Origin: Chrysomallon squamiferum
Taxonomy: Eukaryota > Mollusca > Gastropoda > Neomphalida > Peltospiridae
NCBI GenBank assembly: GCA_012295275.1
Contig: CM022666.1
Location: 2,364,616 to 2,428,615 of the forward strand
Reading direction: 5' to 3'
Length of the DNA: 64,000 nt
This document shows positions 1-10,150 of the stretch, piece by piece (within the stretch, counting starts at the first letter, position 1; every line of letters begins with the position of its first letter). The notes beneath the pieces are model-generated. The model did not search any database. It worked only from the letters and a program-made list of their open reading frames with translations, and was not told the DNA's origin. Both the position numbers and the translations under genes were made by a program.

Positions 1-29
1 GAAAGTGTAGACTTTTATAAAAAATAAAA

Positions 30-211
30 AATATAAAATAATAATAACGATAATAATAATAACAATAATAATAATAATGGTAATAGTAATAGTAGTAGTA
101 ATATCAGTAGTAGCAATAATAATGGCAAAAGGAATATTAATAATAATAATAATAATAGTAAAAATAATAATAATCACACCAGTAGCAGTAGTAGTAATAA
201 TTATCAACAGC

Positions 212-292
<81 letters not shown>

Positions 293-420
293 AACAAACA
301 AACAAACAAACAAACAAACAAACAAACAAACAAACAAACAAACAAACAAACAAACAAACAAATAAATAAATAAACAAACAAACAAACAAACAAATAAACA
401 AACAAGTAAGTAAAATCTAC
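30..420. repeat. Compound microsatellite (TAA)n / (AAAC)n
   Basis: Interrupted AAT/AGT trinucleotides at 36-210, pure TAA repeats at about 210-285, then AAAC tetranucleotides to about 400. The poly-Asn and poly-Ile reading frames are artefacts of the repeat. Confidence 0.95.
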
Positions 421-421
421 A

Positions 422-3406
422 TCACACCTGAGTCATGAAGAAATCATTATCATCTTCATCCTCATCGTCTCCCTCTTCCTTGTCATTCTGGTTGCTGGTT
501 GAACTGATGGGGGGTAAAGGTCTGTTGCTGTTCAGATTAGCTGTCCCTCCTTTCTGCGCTTTGTGTTGCCTCTCAGGATGTCCCAGCATCAGCATGATCT
601 GCAGTTTGGGCTTTGGCACTCTGGGAACTATGTCTGAAACCTGACAGAAGCGTACAGCATTTTACAACAGCTCTCACTCCTGATAGCCAAATTACTATTA
701 TTTTTACTTTGGTCTGACATAAGACAGAGTCAAAATTGCTATATTTTTAAGAACAAAATATATATATAATATATATATATTTATACATAACAAGTACCTT
801 TCTGTGTTTTTTCTGTGGAACTTCTATAGTTGGTTTTGGCACTGGTGGTTTCGGTTTCCTGAAAAAAAAAATAAAAAAAAAAAAACATATTTCAAAAACC
901 AATTTCTCTAAGAACATAAACACATCTGAAAGTTGTTTACTGAAGTATTTCTCAATGTCAGGAGACTTACTAGGAGCTTGTTTTGAAAACGGAGGAAGTA
1001 ATGAAAAGTATTTTTGAAACCCTTTTAGAAACATGGCAGGACTCGGATGCAGTGTCCATAACAAAAATATGACATTCCGGTCAACCTAGACTTTAGTGAA
1101 TGTATCAACTGTTATTATTTTTTTTTGTTTAGCTGAACTGCATAGAATGATCTAGTTTCTCAGTTTGTGTTCCTCACCTGACCATTTTGATGCCAAGTCG
1201 ATCCTGCAGAAATATCTTGAGCAAAGGAGGGTCTCCTACCATCTCATTTGTCAGAGGGTTGTCGTGGATGAGCAGCTCCACCAGCATTGGCCAAGCTGCC
1301 ACTGCCAGCAGACCTTCCTCCTCCATTATCTGTGAAGCAGAAGTCAAAGTATTTGAATCTGAACCTTAATCTAGAGTGACGTTTTTCTGCATAACGCCGT
1401 AATTACTGAAGGCACGATTTGAAAGATAATTATCCAGCAAAATATTTCAGAAAATAATTTAAAAAAAAAAAATAATGGAGACTAAATTTTTTTTTTAATC
1501 TGATGAAGATGAATTAAGCAAATAATAGCAAAATATGAGCTACATTTTTTTGAATGTGAGAATTATGTAGCAAAACCTTTCAGAAATTAATACAAAAAAT
1601 TTACAGATTAGATTTTCAAATATGATGAATTATGTAGTGAAATAATTAAGCAAATAAAACAAAAAGGTATGTGCTAAACTTTCAAATATGATGAATTGTG
1701 TAGCAAAACATTTCAGAAAACAGTACAAAAATAATATAGACTGCATTTTGAAATGATCTAAAAAAAACATATTTTATCATACACCATAGCAGTTATCCTT
1801 GATCTTGGCAATGTTTCTATGAACAATAAATGTTCAAAGTGAATAAAGAAGCAGATGAATTAGAGAATCTACAAATGTTTATCAAATTATCGTAAAATAA
1901 ATGACTACTTAGTATCATTCATATCTTATTGCACAACAGTGAGACTAGACAAGGAAACTGTTGTCATGACTACATGGTCTATTTTTAATTAACCAGCAGG
2001 GTGGGATATTTTATAAAGCTCTGTCTAATAAACCCCCCCAAAAAAGCAGGACAGAGTGACCACAGGACATTGGCTCAGACAACAAAAAAAAAAAAAAAAA
2101 AAAAAAAAAACAGTGGATGCAGTGAGACAATTTAATCCTAGGATCCTTCGTGCTTCAGAATCTTGTAACCAACAAGCTACACTGTGTCCTTTCAGGGTTC
2201 TGAAATAACACACAGAGAGATTCTGCTAGCACAACAAATAACAATTACTGCACAGTGAACAGAAGAAATTGCCCCACAGGATCAACACAAGCTGTATCAC
2301 ACCATCTGGACTGAGGCAACAAAGACTGTGGACAAGAGAAAACAACCAACGTGAAGTGGAACTGGATGAAAATAATCACACAACATACTTTGTTGTGAGA
2401 CAGGTTCAGGTGACACAGTTCGGGAAAAGCACACAGCGACATTTCAGGAAGGTTGTCCATTTTGTTGCTGCCGTCACCTTGCGTCGACATCTCTGCTCTG
2501 TACTCGTCTGAGTTCTGAAGTGCGTTCATTCGAGCTGTGATGTCTCCCAGATTTAAACTCAGGTCATCATTCAGTAAATCTTTAAAAAAAAATAAAAAAA
2601 AAAAAAAAAAAAAAAAAAGACAATAAAATTTGAAAAGAAAATATAAAATTCAAAGAAAATCTAATTTTTGAAAAACAACATAAAAATTCAAAGAAAATCA
2701 AATTTTTAAAAACATAATAAAATTTCAAAGAAAATCAAATTTTTAAAAACAAAATAAAAATTCAAAGAAATTCAAATTTAAAGACAAAATAAAAATCTGT
2801 TAATGACTGTGTCTGTGGTTTGAGCCAGTCAGTAAATCTTTTATTTTAAAAACTTTAAACACAAAATAGAAATATTTTGGTAGTTATGTTGATTTGATGA
2901 TGATGATGATGATGAAAATGTTTTATTATAATAAAATAAGTAGTAGTAAAATTATTAACATAATAAATAGTAATTATTAATAGGAGATGAATGAATGAAA
3001 GATTATTTCCCATTCCAGACAGGGTTCTGTTTTTATCAAGAATTGTAATTTGTTTTTATTATTTACTGGAATGTATATTTATATGATTCACTGCTGCCAG
3101 ATCATGGAAAAGTTCTTTCAGGTTTCAGCTTCAATAAAAATGTCTGAAATAATCTCAAATTCACCATCAAAGTAGTATTTCTTATTTCTCTAATATCAAT
3201 GTAACTGTACTACAGTTTTTTTTTAATTTTTAATTTTTATTATTATTATTACTACTTTTTCTTTTTTAATCATATCATTCTAAACAGTTGGAGAAAGTAT
3301 AGAAACTATATTTCACTATAATTCTTTAAATTCAACTGTTAAAAAAAAAAAAAAAAATTAAAAAACAAATTAAATAAAATTAAAAAACATTTTAAAAAAT
3401 ATAATA

Positions 3407-3445
<39 letters not shown>

Positions 3446-4406
3446 TATTAAAAAATAATAAAATAAAAATTTAAACAAAATTACTACTATTATTATTATT
3501 CTAAAATAATAAAAAAAAAAAAAAAAATGTTACCATTTTTACCTTTCGCAATTGTTTCTTTGCCATCAGTATTTTCTTTTTCTTTAACATCTCCTGATTC
3601 TTTTTCAGCAGGCCTGGCTCTCGGTTCCTCTTCTTCATTTCTCTCTTTGTCAGGACAAACATGCCTTTTGGTGACAGCAGTTCTCTGGGAATGTCACTCA
3701 AAGACCTGTGACTCAACCGATCACTTTTTTTGGCCGACTTCGAAGGTTTCAAAATTGGCTTACTCTCTTCAGGGACAACTTTTCCTTCGACAGATTTCAA
3801 CTGAGGTATGTAGTAGATTAAGTTCTTTTCCAAGTTGAGATGTTTCAGTCTGCGTGCAGTTTGAAAATTTGAAACTTTAATTGATAATGGAAGGTGCATG
3901 GGGGAAATGATTTTTTTTTTTTTTTTTTTTTTTTTCATGAAATGAATCTAACAATTCCAGTAAAAAAAAAAAAAAAAAAAAAAAAAAAGATGGAATGATA
4001 AATAAAAACGGCACTTGCTAAGTATTAATCTGGCAAAATTAAATACATTTATTTCATATTTGATTGTGTTAATTGTTTATACGTCATATTCACTTAACAT
4101 GTTACTGTAACTGTGACAATGATTAACAAGTAACACAAACTTGTTGTAACCAACACTGATGATACTGATAATTTTGTTAACTAGAATTTTTATTTTTATT
4201 TTGTTTTTAGAGACTTATTTGCTTATTTGTTTCTTGGTGATTAATTCGTTTAGTTTTATTTCTATCAAAGAATGTTCTGGGGTAAGGGAATTAGTTCAGG
4301 TTGTTGTTCTTTTTTCTTGTTTTAAACTCTGAAGTAAGACCACATGAGAAGTGAAACCCTCAAGATATCTGCTAAAATTTTACATTTAAAACATGCAAAT
4401 GAATGT

Positions 4407-4459
<53 letters not shown>

Positions 4460-5760
4460 ATTGTGTGTGTATTCATATGTGCATTCCTGCGTTTGAAAGA
4501 GAACATGTATATACTGATAAAAAGTCTTAACAAATATCTATATCTGTGTTTCGTAATGAACAGATATAATATTTGGATGCACATAACATAAAGTACAATA
4601 TATTTTAATACATCATCTAAACAGGATCATGGAAAATAGCTACATTGACAATGAAAATGAACAAACAAATTTTTTTTTTTAAAATGATCTTCATATGAAA
4701 TTTGTTTCTGTGTAATTTACCTCTGTAATCCAGCCAAAGCAGCAAAGACATTCAAATCTGATAATTTGTTGTCATCCAGCATCAAAACTTCAAGTTTGGG
4801 ATATCTGGCAATGCGAATTTTCCTTTTAAAAAAATAAAAAATAAAAATAAAAATATAGAGATGATAAACAAACAAGACAGTCAGTTTTAATAAATGTTCA
4901 GAAAAGATTTTGTAAAGGAGGGAAGAGAAAGAAAGAAAGAAAGAAAGACGAAAGAGAAAATTAATTAAATTAGTTAGTAAACATAATAAAGTAATTTAAA
5001 CTTGATTGATTAATTTTGTTTGGAAAAATAAATTAATTAATTTGCCCAATTTATTTAACATTTGTTCAACCTAAATCAACGCATTTATCAAATTATTCAA
5101 ATTTCTTAAATTAAATCTAAATGAAAACTAAAAACCAACCAAAACAAATCATTTATCAATTCCTTTATTTATATATATATATATATATGTACATGTTTCT
5201 CTCTGTATAAGCATGTGTTTGCAGGAGTGCATATACATATACACACGGTTTCTTATTGTGTATGTGCGTGTGTGCCTATATGTGCATGCATGAGTGTGTG
5301 TGTGTGTGTGTGAGATGCATGTATTTTAATTACTGACAACTCACTTTTCCTTGGATATGTAAGGAAGAGCCATATCTGCTGGCAGAGTGGTGAAGTTGTT
5401 GCCACTTAAGTGCAACACTTTGAGATTCTGAAGCAAGCCTAAAAGCAGAACGTCATCCTGGGACAGATTATTGAACGAAACGTCAAGAAGCTGAAACCAA
5501 AATTAATTTAGTGTTAAATATGCAATTTTGTATTCTGACAAAGAAGCAAGGGATGAGTAGAAATAATGAAAATAATTATGTTTTCTCTGATGCCACTGGT
5601 TTGTCATCTTTAGTATTCACTTTTTACGTTTTCATTGTGCTTTCTGATGATTCATATAAAAAAAAAATCTAAAAAATAATCATTGTGCTTGTTTTCATTG
5701 ATGTTATTGTTTTGTTTTATCCATCCCAGATAGCATGTTTCAAGTTTCAGAAATCTTAGT

Positions 5761-5805
<45 letters not shown>

Positions 5806-6389
5806 TAATTAATAAAATTACATATGAGATACAGTCAATTTTTCTGCAGTTCAAAATATTATTGTTAATTTTGAAAAATCGTTTTACACCAGGCCAATGT
5901 TATTCCAGAGGGCAACATGTGCTGGAAACTTTTGTATTTAGAAAAAATATAACAATAAAAAAAGTAATAATAATAATTTCAAAGAACCTACAGTATCACC
6001 ATATTTGAAATGAATTACCTCCAGATACGGAAAATGTCCAATATCAAAATTTAAGCCTCGCAAACCATTCAAGGGCATCTCCAATTCTCGAAGAGTAGGA
6101 AATCCTCTAAATGCCTCTACAAATATGTAAATAAATTATTTACTAACTGAAGCTATAATGCAAATGACACAGATAAAGTAAATCATACAAATACAAGTTG
6201 GGACAACCGATTATTTCGATTTTTTTTGTGATGAATCTGCTAAATGTTACATCTACTTAAAATGTACCACTAATGTAAATATTAATATAAATATAGTTTA
6301 GTGTTATCTTCTAAATATATGTGTATGTATGCATGTATGTATGTATGTATGTATGTATGTATGTATGTATGTATGTATATAGATACATC

Positions 6390-6421
<32 letters not shown>

Positions 6422-8415
6422 ATTGTATATAGATATGTGTTATATGTATCTATAAATATATATTTAGGACTGACATTTTTCTTTTTAACACAAATGTCTC
6501 ATCAGACAAAGACAAGTAAGTAAAATCCCTGATGTTGTTTTTTTTAAATTATTATTATTAAAATAATTTCTTCACAAACAATGACAAACGGCAAAATTCT
6601 AATCCAAGGAGAGAAGATTTTAATTTTTAAAAAATGTTTTAACAGAAAACGTTTTGTGGTAGGATGGCAACAGGCCCACAAAACTCACCTAATGGAAGGT
6701 AATTTTCAGCAGCATTGATGTAAGCGACGTTGTCGAACAGAGCAAAGTCTTCTTCTCGCACTTCCGACAGTTCTTTGCCAGCGATGTTGATTGAACACAG
6801 GTCAGAGGGGTCTTCAACACAACAGTGTTTCATCTGGAAAGATAAAATTACTAAAAGCTACATCGCACCATCTGGAAAAATAAAATTACTAAAAGCTATA
6901 TCAAAGTATCTGGTCTCAGGCGATACAAACTGCAGACAGGGAAGCACTTTGAAGTAAAATTAGAGGTTCCATCATCATATTTAACTGTAGTGACTGCCAT
7001 ATTGAAACATCTCTATGGCAACCATGTTTGGGAATTACAGAAAGTATCCATTGATATTGACAAATATATCTGAACATACATGAGTGTGATACAAGTAACT
7101 TGTAATTATTTGTATAACAACAAACTTGTAAGATACCTCACTGAACAATGTTTTAATAGTAGGCTTTTGTTGTTAATATTTATTATTAAATTTGTTTATT
7201 TATTTTATTATTAATTTTTTTTTTACTTGTTTGTTTCTTTGTTTATTTATTTGTTTACTTACTTATTTACTTACTTACTTCTGTTTATATATTTATTATT
7301 TAACAATAATATGGATAAATTATAGCATGTGCCCAAAGAGGCATACAGAATCAATGATGTTAACAGTGATTTAGTTTCTCAGAACAAGAACTTTTGTTAT
7401 TCTGGGCATAAAATTCTTAGCAGAGCAAAATTTCAAAATAAAAATATAATAAAATGGCAAGCCATCCCCCTCATGAAAAAAATTTGGGTTTATTTGGAAA
7501 ATTTTAAATATCAATTATTAAAAAAAAAAGAAACATAATAATACTTTCATGAGTTAACAACAAGGAATCTTTTATAAGCAGATACAAAGAGGGTTTTTTG
7601 GAAGGGTCTTGTATTGTTTTTTCATATCCAGTCAATTTGAATCACTGAAATACTGCTCGCTACAACATACCAAGAAAAACCCATCCAAAATAGGAATATT
7701 TTTATCATCTTCCTCATCTTTAAATTTATCTTCTGTCAGCTTTGTTCCCTCTCGTTCACATCGTTTTCTTTCTTCGCGAATCTGTGAATAGGTTTTTGGT
7801 TGACTGCAAAGTATTGCTTTAAATCGACGATGTTGTTCAGCCTGAAATGCTGTCAACCATGCTCCTTCAGCTGAAATTATTAAATATTAAATATTTTAAT
7901 TAATTAATTAATTTATTTATTTTTTATTTTTTATTTTAATATATAAATGTTGTTATAAATTCAGCTAATGAATTTTCATTTTTGCCTTGGTGATTTTAGA
8001 AATTATTTATCAGTTAGGCAGCATAACAAATTAACTAAAAACGTTTGTTGGTTATGTTGTTTTGTGTGTATGTGTTGTTGTTTTTGGTTTGAGTATGAGT
8101 GCAACTAAAACTGTAAATACAGTTTTTCGAACTCTTATCCAACTGTTATTTAATTACAGATTTATGTTTTCGTAAAAATTATAATTAATTATTAACTTCC
8201 GGTTGTTTAATTAAAGAAGTAAAACATTTCTATCAATCAATAAGTAGCTTAATCTTTGGCAATATATTTCTGATAATAAGTGAAGTCATAGATTATATTA
8301 ATACAAAAAGCTATATCATACCATCTGCACTCAAGCGATAAAAACTGCGGACAGGGAAGCAATTTGAAGTAAAATTAGAGGATCCATCATCATATTTAAC
8401 TCCAGCGACCGCCAT
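422..8415 (-). CDS. XRRA1: XRRA1-like leucine-rich-repeat protein, 11 traced exons
   Basis: Coding exons on the minus strand, in order: 8415-8322, 7870-7671, 6833-6689, 6116-6019, 5490-5345, 4822-4721, 3849-3543, 2579-2389, 1329-1178, 858-798, 640-428. All junctions have GT-AG sites and matching phases except exon 7 to 8. About 569 residues are assembled. The N-terminus has the family signature (K-x-DDG ... NCFPxR ... EGxWL), followed by ILDGFFLMKHCC and the DLCSINIAGKEL and AYINAAENYLPL segments. Leucine-rich repeats follow (LRELEMPLNGLR, LKVLHLSGNNFTTLP, LEVLMLDDNKLSDL, LKHLNLEKNLIYYIP), then a lysine-rich linker, a last LRR block and an acidic tail. From family knowledge, XRRA1 is a leucine-rich-repeat protein named for altered expression in X-ray response; its molecular role is poorly defined. 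Human XRRA1 is longer, so a small exon between 7 and 8, or sequence beyond the left edge, may be missing. It is divergent to eIF4A. Confidence 0.85.
428..640 (-). CDS. XRRA1: XRRA1 exon 11 (C-terminal acidic exon)
   Basis: Acceptor TTCTGTCAG. Encodes VSDIVPRVPKPKLQIMLMLG, a polar stretch, then an acidic run and NDFFMTQ. The next bases, GTGTGA, read either as Val-stop (CDS ending at 422) or as a splice donor after CAG at 428. FFMTQV-type endings followed by more residues occur in the family, so a further exon beyond the left edge is possible. Confidence 0.78.
798..858 (-). CDS. XRRA1: XRRA1 exon 10
   Basis: A 61-nt exon encoding RKPKPPVPKPTIEVPQKKH plus RK. Acceptor preceded by a T-tract, donor GTACTT. 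Proline/lysine-rich segment after the LRRs. Phase 2 in, phase 0 out. Confidence 0.78.
1178..1329 (-). CDS. XRRA1: XRRA1 exon 9 (LRR cap)
   Basis: Acceptor TTCACAG, donor GTGAGG. Encodes EEEGLLAVAAWPMLVELLIH, then DNPLT and GDPPLLKIFLQDRLGIKMV. The HDNPLT...GDPPLL...LGIK block is characteristic of XRRA1. Phase 0 in, phase 2 out. Confidence 0.88.
1500..1760. repeat. Degenerate tandem repeat in XRRA1 intron 9-8
   Basis: The phrase AATATGATGAATTATGTAG and relatives recur with CAAAACxTTTCAGAAA at about 1550-1600, 1618-1650 and 1683-1735. Diverged copies, non-coding. Confidence 0.5.
2283..2385 (-). pseudogene. Diverged partial third copy of XRRA1 exon 1 / donor
   Basis: Roughly 70 percent similar by eye to the 3' half of exon 1 and its donor: AGTCCAGATGGTGTGAT here, against AGTGCAGATGGTATGAT at the real exon. 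It lies in intron 8, directly beyond the exon 8 donor. It is either an old tandem-type duplication or a member of a dispersed repeat that includes exon 1. Confidence 0.55.
2389..2579 (-). CDS. XRRA1: XRRA1 exon 8 (LRR)
   Basis: Preceded by a long T-tract and AG. Encodes LLNDDLSLNLGDITARMNAL, then a polar linker, then CAFPELCHLNLSHNK (LRR). Donor GTATGT. Entry needs phase 1, whereas exon 7 leaves in phase 0, so a small exon in between is likely. The 5' boundary is therefore less certain than the 3' one. Confidence 0.72.
2600..2810. repeat. AT-rich minisatellite, ~37-bp period
   Basis: ATTCAAAGAAAATCAAATTT recurs at about 2649, 2687, 2724 and 2761. It lies in the intron upstream of XRRA1 exon 8. 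Confidence 0.65.
3405..3441. repeat. (TA)n microsatellite
   Basis: Uninterrupted TA dinucleotides inside the XRRA1 intron 7-8 region. The wider stretch 2840-3540 is AT-rich and I found no convincing exon in it. Confidence 0.9.
3543..3849 (-). CDS. XRRA1: XRRA1 exon 7 (LRR plus basic linker)
   Basis: Starts with LKHLNLEKNLIYYIPQL (LRR) and continues into a long basic linker (KPSKSAKKSDRLSHRS, LLSPKGMFVLTKREMKKRN, then lysine runs). Such a linker is often disordered. The acceptor CGCAG is weak, but phase fixes it. Donor GTAAAA; ends in phase 0. Confidence 0.75.
4411..4460. repeat. (TG)n microsatellite
   Basis: Long TG/GT dinucleotide run in XRRA1 intron 6. The rest of this intron (3850-4720) shows no gene-like content. 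Confidence 0.95.
4721..4822 (-). CDS. XRRA1: XRRA1 exon 6 (LRR)
   Basis: Encodes KIRIARYPKLEVLMLDDNK and LSDLNVFAALAGLQ, a leucine-rich repeat. The acceptor is A-rich just before its AG (TTTAAAAG). Donor GTAAAT. Phase 2 on both sides. Confidence 0.85.
5345..5490 (-). CDS. XRRA1: XRRA1 exon 5 (LRR)
   Basis: Acceptor GGTTTCAG. Encodes LLDVSFNNLSQDDVLLLG and LKVLHLSGNNFTTLPADM, two leucine-rich repeats. Donor GTGAGT. Phase 0 in, phase 2 out. Confidence 0.88.
6019..6116 (-). CDS. XRRA1: XRRA1 exon 4 (LRR)
   Basis: Encodes EAFRGFPTLRELEMPLNGLR and then LNFDIGHFPYLE, a leucine-rich repeat. Donor GTAATT. Phase 1 in, phase 0 out. Confidence 0.88.
6328..6425. repeat. (GTAT)n microsatellite
   Basis: ATGT/GTAT tetranucleotide run with a short GT tract in XRRA1 intron 3. 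Confidence 0.92.
6689..6833 (-). CDS. XRRA1: XRRA1 exon 3
   Basis: Acceptor CTTTCCAG, donor GTGAGT. It encodes MKHCCVEDPSDLCSINIAG through AYINAAENYLPL, a strongly family-specific block that leads into the first leucine-rich repeats. Confidence 0.9.
6853..7120 (-). pseudogene. Decayed duplicate of XRRA1 promoter + exon 1 in intron 2
   Basis: This aligns to 8306-8500 along its length in the same orientation. It has an ATG at 7000-6998 and a readable MAVTTVKYDDGTSNFTSK..., but the donor is destroyed (GATACTTTGA instead of GATGGTATGA) and the frame runs into TAG. Ten of eleven CpGs in the functional copy are TpG or CpA here. A short second fragment of the donor end sits at 6853-6879. Confidence 0.75.
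7671..7870 (-). CDS. XRRA1: XRRA1 exon 2
   Basis: Acceptor TTTCAG at 7876-7871 and donor GTATGT after 7671. It encodes EGAWLTAFQAEQHRRF through to NIPILDGFFL, a charged, helix-prone stretch before the LRR region. Phase 1 in, phase 0 out. Confidence 0.85.
8322..8415 (-). CDS. XRRA1: XRRA1 exon 1 (initiator exon)
   Basis: ATG at 8415-8413 opens MAVAGVKYDDGSSNF..NCFPVRSFYRLSAD, which matches the N-terminal family signature. The donor GTATGA begins at 8321. The exon ends in phase 1 (GAT G), exactly what exon 2 (CT GAA GGA) needs. It is too short to stand out as an ORF and was found through its homology to a pseudo-copy at about 6893-7000. The start codon lies inside ATGGCGG, a YY1-type core. Confidence 0.85.
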
Positions 8416-8560
8416 ATTGAAACATCTCTACGGCAACCACGTTCGGGAATTACGGAAAGTACCCGTTGATATTCACGAATATATCCGAACATACTGTACC
8501 CAATCAGAGGCCCGGTCATACAAGTTCACGCTGTGATCGTTTGAAGCAGACTTTGGCTAC
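8416..8560 (-). promoter_or_regulatory. XRRA1: Putative XRRA1 promoter / 5' UTR
   Basis: Immediately upstream of the start codon. It has far more CpGs than the surrounding AT-rich DNA and contains CCAAT within 8499-8506. GCGACCGCCAT (8405-8415) spans the start codon and, on the coding strand, is an ATGGCGG YY1-type core. Retention of CpGs suggests an unmethylated, active promoter. No TATA box is obvious. The transcription start is not determined. Confidence 0.5.
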
Positions 8561-8775
8561 GGTTTCTTTTTATAACAGACGAAATTCAAGTTGTCTTTTG
8601 TGACATGAAAACTTAATAAATTTATTTAATTTTTTTAAATTGTTTTTTTTATTGTTTTATTTATGTATTATTATTGTTGTTGTTTTTAAATAAAGCATCG
8701 ATCATTACTACTTCCTCCACACATACCATTCAAATATTCTTAAGAAAAATCAGTATTTTCAGAAATGCGTTTTTT

Positions 8776-8776
<1 letters not shown>

Positions 8777-8845
<69 letters not shown>
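8777..8845. repeat. (CT)n microsatellite
   Basis: Almost pure CT/TC dinucleotide run upstream of the XRRA1 promoter. The flanking region 8580-9150 is AT-rich and otherwise featureless. Confidence 0.95.
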
Positions 8846-8848
<3 letters not shown>

Positions 8849-9159
8849 TTATTATTTTTTAATTAATAAAATGTCCACATTTATTTCACTATATCATATA
8901 AAATTAATACAGCAAATAGATATTTCAGATTTATCTGCACGTTATTGTCTATTTTTCTCGTTTAAGCATATTTTGTCAGTGTTTTCTTCTTCTTCTTTTC
9001 TTCTATTTCTGTACTGTATTTCTAGTATATATAAAATATGGTAATGACAAAATAGAATTTACCTGAAACAATTAGCTGAGAAATAATAGCAGTGATTCGG
9101 ATGAGCTACAACTATGTCTACTGTATTTCACCTTTAACGTTATACTTTCACTTCTGAAA

Positions 9160-9370
9160 AGACCTGGATTTAATGCTTTACGCAACGGCAGCAACGTGGT
9201 ATTAGATGATACATTCTGACCGGGTGAAATTATCCCTGATCAAATCCCACCGCAGGATAGCAGAGGACTTTTTACGACAACAACATTTCTCGCGCGCACG
9301 CGCATACATATAGAAAAACAACAACCACAATAACAGGAATCAGTTTTCACTTTAATTAACAGTTCTGAGG
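9160..9370 (-). repeat. Inverted diverged fragment of the L repeat unit
   Basis: The reverse complement matches the L-unit segment around 17209-17410. It shares GTTAATTAAAGTGAAAAC, then GAAATGTTGTTGTCGTAAAA, then TAATACCACGTTG. All the other array copies are in direct orientation, so this piece marks an inversion at the left edge. Confidence 0.7.
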
Positions 9371-9402
9371 CAGCATTAGCATCAGTATCCATGACAATTA
9401 CA

Positions 9403-9443
<41 letters not shown>

Positions 9444-9459
9444 GCTTATAATCTTATTT

Positions 9460-9544
9460 ACTCAGTTTGATTATCCTTACCATGTTCATTCTGCTCATAA
9501 TTTCGGAAATGCAATTTATTTTAATGTTATTTCCGGAGATTCAA

Positions 9545-9593
<49 letters not shown>

Positions 9594-9895
9594 TAACAAC
9601 AACAACAACAAAAACTGTAATAATAATATGGAGGTCCATAATTTCTATTTTGTTTCACGTTTAAAACAACAACAACGACAACAGTAATAATAATGTGGAT
9701 GTTCAATATTCAGCTTGGATTTTAAAAACTTTTATCACATTATAGCATTCTATCAAACATTTTTATTTATTTTATATTCATTATATATATTAACGGGTAT
9801 TCACGTATATCATATTTTTTTCTGTATAGTTTACAATGAAAGTAAATGCCAAGGATAAATATTCATCCAAGGCTTCATTTTTGTTTCGAATTTAA

Positions 9896-9929
<34 letters not shown>

Positions 9930-10150
9930 TAAATTGTATATTAATAATAAATCATGATCATAAATTAACAAGTACTCTCATCTAGCCCTTACTCAAGTAA
10001 AGACATTCGTAAACGAAAAGGTAAAAAGGAAAATTCCTTGGAAAACACAACACAATGAGTATTTTTATGGATGTTTCGACAAAAGTCACTAAAAGAAAGA
10101 AAGAAATCGTTTTGCCTGCTTCGTTTTAGGCTTTTATTGTATTATCATAT
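9460..10150. repeat. Diverged L-unit tail at the left end of the array
   Basis: Homologous to the L-unit tail at about 17800-18438, in direct orientation. Shared phrases include TCTGCTCATAAT, the TGGAT...CTTGGATTTT segment and ATCCAAGGCTTCATTTTTGT. Contains AAT microsatellites at 9547-9592 and 9898-9930. Confidence 0.7.

Noticed and set aside
77-401. Poly-Asn/poly-Ile/poly-Leu frames at the left end
   Set aside because: Pure translations of TAA and AAAC microsatellites.
3081-3200. Possible missing XRRA1 exon on the minus strand (readable KYYFDGEFEIISDIFIEAET)
   Set aside because: No donor site before the stop, and it cannot deliver the phase change needed between exons 7 and 8.
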